DNA from: Gammaproteobacteria bacterium
GTDB lineage: Bacteria > Pseudomonadota > Gammaproteobacteria > Pseudomonadales > DSM-25080
Assembly (NCBI GenBank): GCA_013372965.1
Contig: JABXIR010000304.1
Coordinates: 1 to 8,342, forward strand
DNA: 8,342 nucleotides
Reading direction: 5' to 3'
The position numbers and the translations under genes were made by a program. This document shows positions 1 through 6,224 of the stretch, one piece after another (position 1 is the first letter of the stretch; each line of letters begins with the position of its first letter). Under the pieces are notes generated by a model that did not search any database, was not told the origin of the DNA, and was given only the letters and a program-made list of their open reading frames with translations.

Positions 1-203
1 ATGCTCAGCACATTGTGTTCGAGCACGGCAGTCATATTAATTCGACTCAGCCTTGCATGACTGACGTACTCGACGTGTTCTATCGTGGCGACGCGATACC
101 GATCGACACCGCCTGCGGAAACACCGCTGCATTTCCTAAGTTTCAGGTCGATCGATTCGGCCCGAGCCTCGGAGTATCGTTGTCGGAGGCGAGTGATGAT
201 TGA
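1..203 (+). CDS. Probable alpha/beta hydrolase, TAP-like C-terminal end (partial, 5' end outside window)
   Basis: An open frame enters from the left edge (first whole codon at base 3) and ends at TGA 201-203, giving 66 C-terminal residues. It starts AQHIVFEHGSHINSTQPC and later has DTACGNTAAFPKF. This resembles the end of the alpha/beta hydrolase family that carries a TAP-like (tripeptidyl aminopeptidase) C-terminal domain: a strand, then a Gly-x-His segment that would hold the catalytic His (His 11 of the visible part), then two spaced cysteines (18 and 34) and an aromatic-proline stretch. The nucleophile and acid would lie upstream and cannot be seen. The stop overlaps the start of the ABC ATPase gene by 8 bases, so the two are probably translated together. 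Members of this family are often exported aminopeptidases or esterases, but that cannot be tested here. The coding call is fairly firm; the family call is moderate because only the tail is present. Confidence 0.68.
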   Translation, partial: AQHIVFEHGSHINSTQPCMTDVLDVFYRGDAIPIDTACGNTAAFPKFQVDRFGPSLGVSLSEASDD

Positions 204-924
204 AGTAAAAGGCCTCGAAAAGTCGTTCAAGACCAAGCCGGTATTGAAGGGCTTGAGCTTCACCGTCAATGACCACGAGAGCGTGGCTCTGTTAGGGGCC
301 AACGGAGCCGGTAAAACAACTGCGTTGCGCGTAATTTGCGGTTTATTAAATGCAAATGGTGGCTCCGTCAGCATCGCGGGAGAGGATTCACTGAACCACC
401 CTGAAAGGGCGCAAGCGAAGTTCGGTGCCATGGGGGATCGCGAGGGTCTCTACGAACGTCTCAGTGTCCGGGAATATCTGACGTATTTTGGTGCGATGCA
501 CGGCTTGTTCGGTAAGCAGTGTGGGGAGGCAATCGATTCAGTCGTAGAACAGCTCGGGTTACAGTCCCTTTTAAATCGTCGTGCTGCGGGCTTCTCTCAA
601 GGCGAGCGAATGAAAGTATCATTGGCTCGAGCCTTGTTGCATAAACCAAAATTACTGATCTTAGATGAACCAACACGGGGACTAGACGTTCCTTCGGTGC
701 GTGTGTTGCGTCGAGTGCTATCCGATTATCGTCAGCAGGGCGGGTCAATCTTGTTTTCGAGCCATGTGATGCAAGAGGTCGAGAATCTTGCGGATCGTAT
801 TTTAATCATGGCCGACGGAAAGATCGTCGCCGAGGGGACGTCTGAAGAACTTCAGCGATTGGCAAAGGTTGATCATCTTGAGGATGCCTTCGTTACCCTC
901 GCTGGTATGGAGGTGGTGCTATGA
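196..924 (+). CDS. ABC transporter ATP-binding protein, NatA type
   Basis: A 242-residue nucleotide-binding subunit that would power the membrane protein encoded just downstream. Visible motifs in order: Walker A GANGAGKT at residues 34-41; a Q-loop region around 79-86 (MGDREGLY) in which acidic residues stand where most ABC proteins have Gln, as is usual in NatA-like proteins; signature FSQGE at 133-137 in place of LSGGQ; Walker B LLILDEP at 153-159; D-loop GLD at 162-164; switch His 190 in SSHVMQEVE. The start is ATG 196, preceded by GGAGG at 185-189 with 6 bases spacing and giving the normal family N-terminus MIEVKGLEKSF. An in-frame start at 85 would add 37 residues that overlap the hydrolase and have no family counterpart. 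The gene overlaps the upstream hydrolase by 8 bases and the permease by 4. NatA/NatB pairs export Na+ in Bacillus, but relatives export other substrates, so the substrate here is unknown. Confidence 0.93.
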   Translation: MIEVKGLEKSFKTKPVLKGLSFTVNDHESVALLGANGAGKTTALRVICGLLNANGGSVSIAGEDSLNHPERAQAKFGAMGDREGLYERLSVREYLTYFGAMHGLFGKQCGEAIDSVVEQLGLQSLLNRRAAGFSQGERMKVSLARALLHKPKLLILDEPTRGLDVPSVRVLRRVLSDYRQQGGSILFSSHVMQEVENLADRILIMADGKIVAEGTSEELQRLAKVDHLEDAFVTLAGMEVVL

Positions 925-2087
925 GAATTCTTTGGGCCGCATTTTTAAAAGAAGCGCTCGAGGCCATCCGTGACCGACGCTCGTTATTAATGGCAATGGT
1001 GATTCCTTTACTGATGCCGATGATGACCTATGGCATCGTGAATTTTTTGATTTCGAAGGAATCTACGAGTCGTTTCGACGTAGCGGTTATCGGAATCGAG
1101 AGTGCGCCGGGTCTCCGTGACTTACTTGAGTCCTCACGAGTCGATCTCGCCTTTTTAGATGAAGGAACGGACGATATCGAGGCACTGCTCGATGAATACG
1201 ATACGGTCGTGGTGATCGACGCCAACTTCGTCGCGGATTTTGAAGCCATGACACCTGCGCAAATTACCTTGTGGTACGACACCAGTCGAAGTACATCGTC
1301 ATCGGCGTCACGGCTCGTGCGAGGGCAGTTGAATCGAATTGAAAGCACGGTTTATCGCCAGCGACTGCTCGCACGTGGCGTGAATTCCGACATGTTGAAC
1401 GTCATCGACATAGACAGCCATGATACCGCTCACAAAGGCAGTCGGTCCGCAATCGTGATGGGCTCGATGCCCGGCATGATTATTTTTGCGGCCTTTGCCT
1501 GCGCTCTGGCCACCGCAATCGATACGACAAGTGGCGAGCGAGAACGACTATCCCTAGAGCCACTCTTAATGCAGCCAATGTCGACCTTTACCTTGATGAC
1601 GAGCAAGTGGTTAGTGGTGACGTTATTCGGGTGGATTGGTGCGAGTTTGACGGCCGTTGTGCTGCATATCGTTATGTCGAATACACCACTCTACGAATTG
1701 GGAATGAGCTGGCAAGTGGGGGCGGGTGACCTGATCGTGATGACGATGGTATTGTTGCCGGTAGCGATGCTCGCCGCTGGAATCATGCTATTAGTGTCGT
1801 TAAGTGCGAAGAGCTTCAAAGAGGCGCAGACGCTACTGGGCATCCTTCAAATCGTGCCGTTAATTGCACTCATGGCGATTGATATAAGCCAAGCAAAAGT
1901 TGAGGGAGCGTTGGCCTTGATACCACTGGTCGCTCAGCAGAAGTTGATCAAAGGTGCGTTAACGGGCAGTTACGATATGGATCTCATGCTACTGCTGGGT
2001 ACATCGATTACGTTTGCCCTCGGCGTGCTGTTTGTATATGCCGCAGCGAAAGTGCTGTCTCGACCGCATCGCCTGCTGTCTAATTAG
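921..2087 (+). CDS. ABC-2 type transporter permease, NatB-like
   Basis: A 388-residue inner-membrane partner of the NatA-type ATPase. Its layout fits ABC-2 exporters of the NatB/YhaP kind: a short cytoplasmic N-terminus with the amphipathic stretch FLKEALEAIRDRR (8-20), a first membrane helix at about 21-44, a large extracytoplasmic domain at about 45-180, then five further helices at about 182-202, 226-250, 267-293, 303-321 and 353-377. After helix 2 lies the conserved coupling segment GERERLSLEPLLMQPMS (205-221), the ABC-2 pattern that contacts the ATPase. Translation starts at ATG 921 inside the ATGA overlap with the ATPase stop, with GGAGG at 909-913 and 7 bases spacing, so the two subunits are probably made in balanced amounts. 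The stop TAG at 2085-2087 lies 8 bases from the end of the convergent greB gene. Export of Na+, a peptide or a small toxic molecule is possible; nothing in the sequence decides this. Confidence 0.9.
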   Translation: MRILWAAFLKEALEAIRDRRSLLMAMVIPLLMPMMTYGIVNFLISKESTSRFDVAVIGIESAPGLRDLLESSRVDLAFLDEGTDDIEALLDEYDTVVVIDANFVADFEAMTPAQITLWYDTSRSTSSSASRLVRGQLNRIESTVYRQRLLARGVNSDMLNVIDIDSHDTAHKGSRSAIVMGSMPGMIIFAAFACALATAIDTTSGERERLSLEPLLMQPMSTFTLMTSKWLVVTLFGWIGASLTAVVLHIVMSNTPLYELGMSWQVGAGDLIVMTMVLLPVAMLAAGIMLLVSLSAKSFKEAQTLLGILQIVPLIALMAIDISQAKVEGALALIPLVAQQKLIKGALTGSYDMDLMLLLGTSITFALGVLFVYAAAKVLSRPHRLLSN

Positions 2088-2095
2088 TGTGATCT

Positions 2096-2593
2096 CTACC
2101 GATAGTTAATCTCGACGATGACGTAGTGTTTTTGCCCAGTCGGGGTAGTGACGCTGACGTCATCATCGAGTTTGCGCTTGAGTAAGGCCCGAGCCATCGG
2201 ACTATCCATACTGATATAGTCACGATGTTGGTCGAATTCGTCAGGCCCAACAATGCGAACCTGAGTTTCGATCCCGTCCTCGTCTTCGATGGTTACCCAC
2301 GCACCAAAGAAGACCGTGTCGGTGTCTGTTGGGGTGCGATCAACCACCGTGGCATGCTCTAGACGTTTTGTAAGATACCTGACGCGCCGGTCGATCTCTC
2401 TCAAGCGCTTTTTGCCGTAGATGTAATCACCATTTTCTGATCGGTCACCGTTTTTCGCGGCCGCAGAAACCGCCTCAGTCACTTTCGGTCGCTCAACTTT
2501 CCACAGTTCTCGCAACTCGTCCCGCATCATTTGAGCGCCTTCTGCGGTAATGTAATTGGAACGCTTGGGCGCAGGCGGGCGATAGCGACTCAT
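2096..2593 (-). CDS. greB: Transcription elongation factor GreB
   Basis: GreB binds in the secondary channel of RNA polymerase and stimulates cleavage of backtracked RNA, rescuing stalled complexes. The 165-residue protein has the two expected parts: an N-terminal antiparallel coiled coil (about 15-90) and a C-terminal FKBP-like domain (about 95-164). The coiled-coil tip is NGDRSENGDYIYGKKRLREI, with the acidic pair Asp 50 and Glu 53 that coordinates the catalytic Mg2+. The GDRSEN...YIYGKKRLREIDRRVR pattern marks GreB rather than GreA. The N-terminus MSRYRPPAPKRSNYIT is longer than in E. coli GreB but resembles that of other gammaproteobacterial copies. The start ATG (2591-2593) shares ATGA with the S9 peptidase stop, and GGAG lies at 2601-2604 with 7 bases spacing. 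It is the last gene of its operon and converges with the ABC permease gene 8 bases away. Confidence 0.96.
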   Translation of the reverse strand: MSRYRPPAPKRSNYITAEGAQMMRDELRELWKVERPKVTEAVSAAAKNGDRSENGDYIYGKKRLREIDRRVRYLTKRLEHATVVDRTPTDTDTVFFGAWVTIEDEDGIETQVRIVGPDEFDQHRDYISMDSPMARALLKRKLDDDVSVTTPTGQKHYVIVEINYR

Positions 2594-4452
2594 ACATTGG
2601 CTCCGGGTTTCAGGTCTAGCACACGTCGGTAGAACAGAAGCTCCTTCTCTAAGGAGTCACGGATAACCTCAGTTGACCGAAAGCCGTGACCTTCGTCTGG
2701 GTAGGTGATCAGTTCAGTGACCACCCCTCGTCGCTTCAGACCTTCATGCATCTGATAGGATTGACTGCTATCAACCACAGGGTCTTTGAGTCCGTGGAAG
2801 AAGATGATCGGTGTATCGATTTGGTCGATGTGTCGAATCGGACTGCGCTGACGGTATATCTCGGTGTGTGCTACCGGTGCAACTAAGCTCTGGTTGTAGC
2901 AGGCTTCAAACTTGTGGGTTGCTTCGTCGAGGGCTTCTAAATCGGCTACTCCGTAGTAGCAGGCGCAGGCTTTAATACTTGTGTTGTTGCGCAGCGCATT
3001 GAGCAGTGTAAACGCACCAGCGCTGCTTCCCCGTGCAATGACTCGGGTCGGATCGACGTACTCGTTCTCGATGAGAAACTGTACGCCACAAAGCACATCC
3101 TCGACATCAACGACCCCCCAATGCTGGTTAAGTGCCTGACGGTAACCGCGCCCGTATCCTGTCGATCCTCGGTAGTTGACATCGAATACCGCGAAGCCTC
3201 GACTCGTCCAGTATTGGATCTTTGCGTTAAAGACTCCGTGGTTACAGGCCGTAGGGCCACCATGAGCGAGTACCATCAATGGCGGCTTGACCATGAGCTC
3301 AATGTTGGGGTGTTTCGGTGCGTAGAAGAATCCGTGACTCACGTGCCCGTTCGCCGTTGGAAATTTGATCTGCTGGGGAACCGAGATCGCTTCTTTTGTT
3401 GGAAACTGTCGGTAATCTTTGCGAAGGCGACGCAACCCTTGGCTTTGACTCCAGAAACACAGCGAGCGCGGGTGATCTGCGCTCTCTCCGATAAACACCA
3501 CGCCGTCTTCGTGAAGTACGATATCCTCAATGAGTTCAAACGGCAGCGCCACCGGATTGACGTCTCCCGAGTGGCGATCAACCACGTAAAGCGTCCATTT
3601 CGCATCGATAACGCCCAGCGCGAATACCGTTGTGTCGCTCACCGCAAAGGTCGACCAACCGAAGAGCCACAACGGACGGCCGAACTCTGCGATGCCTGCC
3701 AAGGGGAGAAATTTCTCGCGATCGTGGTAGATTTCCCAGAGACCATCGACGTCGGTGACGTACCACAGCGCGTTTTTATGCCAGTACGGTTGGAATACTC
3801 CCTGAGCTTGATCGGTGGTGACGGGTTGTATCGTGATCAGTTCAGAGCCGGTCCAGCGAGCGGTCACGATCTGGCTGTCATCCCAACTCATCTTGTCGAG
3901 TCCCCAGCGCATAAACGCGAGGCGTTCACCATCTTCGGACCATCGCGGGAAGGCAATAAATCCGGCGCTCGAGTGAACGAGAGACAACGACTGATGATTC
4001 AGGTCGATAACAGCGATGCCCGAGAGCGGGTGTCCTTCTTCGCTGGGAATTTCCACCACACAGGTGGCTAGATGCTTTGATGAGTGATAGTGAAAGTCAG
4101 CAAAACGCCAGTCAGGATGATGTTCGATTCTCGATACGGTCTTGCGGCTTTGTAAGTAAAGCGATTGATCCGCCTTGTTAACAAATAGTACGCCGTCGTT
4201 GGTTGGGCACCACGCTTGACCTCCGTAGACGTTCGCTTGGGTTCCCACTTCGTAAGGCGCCGTCAGTAACTTCTGCGGCTGACCGTCTAGGTGAGAGAGC
4301 TTGACAATCTGAGTTCCCGAGGGTGATTTTTCCTGCCAGTAAAGTGCGTCTTTGAAGCTTTGAGGATAGCCGACTTGACGGTTGGGAGCGGTTAAGAACT
4401 CAGCGCTAATGTCGCTGGGCCAGTAACCTACCCCGCGGTTTGGTTGTTGCAT
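2590..4452 (-). CDS. S9 family peptidase (prolyl oligopeptidase-like / acylaminoacyl-peptidase-like)
   Basis: A 620-residue serine peptidase of the prolyl-oligopeptidase clan. Residues about 30-350 form a beta-propeller-like region with WD40/TolB-like repeats (for example FPRWSEDGERLAF at 168-180 and FQPYWHKNALWYV at 220-232) that would filter substrates by size. Residues about 360-612 are the alpha/beta hydrolase domain: oxyanion segment HGGP at 397-400, DVNYRGSTGYGRGYR at 424-438, nucleophile Ser 477 in GSSAG, acid Asp 557 in HGLKDPVV, and His 589 in DEGHGF. The whole triad is present, so it should be active. No signal peptide or membrane helix is seen, so it probably acts in the cytoplasm on short or N-modified peptides. 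The start ATG (4450-4452) shares one base with the upstream stop (TAATG), with AAGGAA at 4458-4463 as ribosome site. The stop overlaps greB by ATGA. The exact substrate is unknown. Confidence 0.93.
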   Translation of the reverse strand: MQQPNRGVGYWPSDISAEFLTAPNRQVGYPQSFKDALYWQEKSPSGTQIVKLSHLDGQPQKLLTAPYEVGTQANVYGGQAWCPTNDGVLFVNKADQSLYLQSRKTVSRIEHHPDWRFADFHYHSSKHLATCVVEIPSEEGHPLSGIAVIDLNHQSLSLVHSSAGFIAFPRWSEDGERLAFMRWGLDKMSWDDSQIVTARWTGSELITIQPVTTDQAQGVFQPYWHKNALWYVTDVDGLWEIYHDREKFLPLAGIAEFGRPLWLFGWSTFAVSDTTVFALGVIDAKWTLYVVDRHSGDVNPVALPFELIEDIVLHEDGVVFIGESADHPRSLCFWSQSQGLRRLRKDYRQFPTKEAISVPQQIKFPTANGHVSHGFFYAPKHPNIELMVKPPLMVLAHGGPTACNHGVFNAKIQYWTSRGFAVFDVNYRGSTGYGRGYRQALNQHWGVVDVEDVLCGVQFLIENEYVDPTRVIARGSSAGAFTLLNALRNNTSIKACACYYGVADLEALDEATHKFEACYNQSLVAPVAHTEIYRQRSPIRHIDQIDTPIIFFHGLKDPVVDSSQSYQMHEGLKRRGVVTELITYPDEGHGFRSTEVIRDSLEKELLFYRRVLDLKPGANV

Positions 4453-4928
4453 TACAGTTCCTTGCGTGTCTGCTGATACCGGTCACTCACTTGGCCCAAA
4501 GCCCATACTTTTCTCAACTGAATGACTCGCTCAAATTTTGCCACTAAGTGAGGCGAGAGTGAAGATTTCGCTCGAATTCGAAAATTATAAAGGCGGCACA
4601 AAATGGACTGGAACTTAAATCCTGCGTTGGCGACCCGACTCTCGTCCATTAATTGCAGTTGAGTCGAGATTCTACCCAGTCGCCGAAGATCGTCTGCGAG
4701 TATATCTAAGTGAGAGTCAAGCTCGGTCGGCGCATCTCGGTGAAGACAGTGTTCTGCGATGATCGCGGCATTGGATATGAGTGATGCGAGTTGGTCTAGG
4801 GCATCACATTTTCTTCTGATAAAACGCTTTTGATTTCTGTCGTGTGAAAGCACAAGAAACGTGATGGCACCCCCAGCAAGGCCAGCTAACAGTATTACGA
4901 GAGTTAAGATGGTAAGGTTTAGGTCCAC
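4452..4928 (-). CDS. Hypothetical membrane-anchored protein, one N-terminal helix
   Basis: I do not recognise this 158-residue protein. It has one hydrophobic helix at about residues 5-27, followed by a basic stretch (RNQKRFIRRK, 31-40) that predicts the remainder is in the cytoplasm. The rest appears largely alpha-helical and is rich in Leu, Arg and Asp, with cysteines at 41, 61 and 111 that form no obvious metal motif. The start is GTG at 4926-4928; an in-frame TAA at 4938-4940 leaves no other standard start upstream, and no good ribosome site is visible, so translation may be weak or depend on the upstream gene. Its stop shares one base with the start of the S9 peptidase, which argues that it is a real gene and is translated with that peptidase. 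It lies 47 bases after the zinc-ribbon gene, with no clear terminator between. Confidence 0.72.
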   Translation of the reverse strand: MDLNLTILTLVILLAGLAGGAITFLVLSHDRNQKRFIRRKCDALDQLASLISNAAIIAEHCLHRDAPTELDSHLDILADDLRRLGRISTQLQLMDESRVANAGFKFQSILCRLYNFRIRAKSSLSPHLVAKFERVIQLRKVWALGQVSDRYQQTRKEL

Positions 4929-4975
4929 GATGCGCTTTTAACAGAGAGTGTACTAGCAGTGTAGACCTTGCTGTA

Positions 4976-5296
4976 TCAATTACCTGTCTTTTTTAAGCGT
5001 CTCAGCGACGAACCAACAATCACGAATGCCGTGGCAACAACCGCCAGTGCAGGAATCGGTATTCCTAGGTACTGAGTGTTGAACTCGATCGGCATGAGGA
5101 TGACGGCAATTGCCAGCCCAAAGCCAAATACCACGTCAGCGTAGCGCGGGTAATTGGACGTGTTGGTGCAGCTGGGGCAGACGAAGTCGGAACCGTTTTT
5201 GAGGGCAAGCTGGTTTTCCGGCGAACCTCGGAAATCGACCAAGAATGATTGTTTGCAGTGTGGGCATTGCACATTGCGAGGCTTTAGAAAAAACAT
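4976..5296 (-). CDS. Small zinc-ribbon protein with two membrane helices, function unknown
   Basis: A 106-residue protein with an N-terminal zinc-ribbon-like domain followed by two membrane helices. The likely zinc ligands are Cys 11 and Cys 14 (CPHC) and Cys 40 and Cys 43 (CPSC), with 25 residues between the knuckles. Helices lie at about 53-70 and 78-98, joined by the short loop EFNTQYLGIP, and the tail is basic (RRLKK), so both the zinc domain and the tail are predicted to be in the cytoplasm. The start ATG 5294-5296 has GGAG at 5302-5305 with 5 bases spacing, and a good extended -10 promoter lies about 50 bases upstream. It is probably the first gene of the leftward operon (zinc ribbon, hypothetical, S9 peptidase, greB). 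It is made divergently from a K+ channel that also carries a zinc ribbon. I do not recognise a specific family. Confidence 0.78.
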   Translation of the reverse strand: MFFLKPRNVQCPHCKQSFLVDFRGSPENQLALKNGSDFVCPSCTNTSNYPRYADVVFGFGLAIAVILMPIEFNTQYLGIPIPALAVVATAFVIVGSSLRRLKKTGN

Positions 5297-5345
5297 CGGA
5301 GCTCCAATTCTATTTGGCTTATCGCACTAACACGTTACACTTGCA

Positions 5346-5354
5346 ATTATACCA
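5346..5354 (-). promoter_or_regulatory. Extended -10 promoter for the leftward zinc-ribbon operon
   Basis: On the minus strand the sequence reads TGGTATAAT: a perfect TATAAT (5346-5351) preceded by the TGn extension (5352-5354). The hexamer 17 bases further upstream (5369-5374, GGGTGC) is a poor -35, which extended -10 promoters tolerate. Transcription would start near 5339, leaving a leader of about 40 bases before the zinc-ribbon start. It lies in the 88-base region (5297-5384) between two divergent genes. I find no equally good promoter pointing right towards the channel gene; a TTGCAA at 5341-5346 has no well-spaced -10. Confidence 0.6.
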
Positions 5355-5384
5355 AATAGGGATAAAGAGCACCCGAGTTTAATT

Positions 5385-6224
5385 ATGGAATTAAGACGCC
5401 GACTTTACGTCATCATATTTGGCACCGATACGCGTGCTGGCAAATTATTCGATTTGACCTTGCTCGGGCTAATTCTCTTTAGTTTCAGTGTGGCCGTTTT
5501 GGATTCGGTGGCTGAATACAGTGATCAGTGGCATCAGCTTTTCTTTGCCCTCGAGGTCTGCTTTTCGATTTTTTTCGCGATCGAGTATGCGACGCGAATT
5601 TGGGTATCTCCCAATCGAAAACAGTACATATTTTCGCTCTACGGCATCATCGATTTTCTGAGCCTACTGCCGATTCTATTCTTGTGGGTCGATCCGAACT
5701 CCGCGCATCTCGTCGTCATTCGACTGCTTCGTGTGTTGCGCCTGTTCCGTATTCTTCGGCTTACTGAGTTCCTGATTAACGAAAATATGTTGCTAAAAGC
5801 CTTGAAAGCATCGAGTCGAATGATTTTTATCTTCTTCTTGCTGGTGGGTATGTTGGCGACGGTCTATGGCGCACTCATGTATGTCATTGAAGGCCCCGAA
5901 AATGGCTTCGATTCTATTCCAACCGGCATCTACTGGGCAGTGGTGACGATCACGACGGTGGGTTACGGCGATGTCACACCTCATACAGTCCTTGGGCAAT
6001 CACTCGCAACCATCACCATGTTAACGGGCTATTCGATTATTGCGGTTCCGACCGGCGTATTTACCGCGAGCTTGGCTGAACAACTTAAGAGTCGTGAACG
6101 CATTGACACCAACTGCCCTCACTGTGGTCGATTCGGCCATGAGCGCGATGCGGACTTTTGTAAATTTTGTGGGGCCTCTCTCGAGGCTAAACGTCAAAAA
6201 ACTCGCGAGGAATTAAGCGAATGA
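5385..6224 (+). CDS. Voltage-gated-type K+ channel with C-terminal zinc ribbon
   Basis: A 279-residue six-helix ion channel of the Kv/KvAP type in the inner membrane. S1 is at about 23-41, S2 52-72, S3 82-101, and S4 at about 109-126 carries arginines at every third position (113, 116, 119, 122, 125), the classic voltage-sensor pattern. S5 is at about 145-166, the pore helix 178-190, the K+ selectivity filter TVGYGD 191-196, and S6 about 203-226 with a Pro (222) hinge in AVPTG. After S6 there is no RCK or cyclic-nucleotide domain; instead a short zinc ribbon has Cys 244, 247, 259 and 262 (CPHC...CKFC), then a charged tail. Four subunits should form one pore. The ATG at 5385 has only a weak ribosome site (GAG at 5375-5377). 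The stop overlaps the sensor kinase start by ATGA. K+ selectivity is well supported; actual gating by voltage is inferred from S4. Confidence 0.93.
   Translation: MELRRRLYVIIFGTDTRAGKLFDLTLLGLILFSFSVAVLDSVAEYSDQWHQLFFALEVCFSIFFAIEYATRIWVSPNRKQYIFSLYGIIDFLSLLPILFLWVDPNSAHLVVIRLLRVLRLFRILRLTEFLINENMLLKALKASSRMIFIFFLLVGMLATVYGALMYVIEGPENGFDSIPTGIYWAVVTITTVGYGDVTPHTVLGQSLATITMLTGYSIIAVPTGVFTASLAEQLKSRERIDTNCPHCGRFGHERDADFCKFCGASLEAKRQKTREELSE

Noticed and set aside
85..195. A 37-residue N-terminal extension of the NatA-type ATPase
   Set aside because: The extension overlaps the hydrolase tail in another frame and has no family counterpart, while ATG 196 has a good ribosome site and gives the usual N-terminus.
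461..748. Open frames on the minus strand inside the ABC ATPase and permease genes (also 1028-1348)
   Set aside because: Both lie opposite strongly supported genes, and their translations have no recognisable motif or supporting context.
3121..4071. A 316-codon open frame on the + strand opposite the S9 peptidase gene
   Set aside because: It lies wholly inside a well-supported gene with an intact catalytic triad on the other strand, its translation shows no recognisable domain, and it has no coupled neighbours. Its length is a by-product of the codon use of the real gene.
4929..4975. Possible terminator or second promoter between the zinc-ribbon gene and the hypothetical gene
   Set aside because: The 47 bases show no convincing hairpin with a T run and no well-spaced -35/-10 pair on the minus strand, so neither call can be supported.
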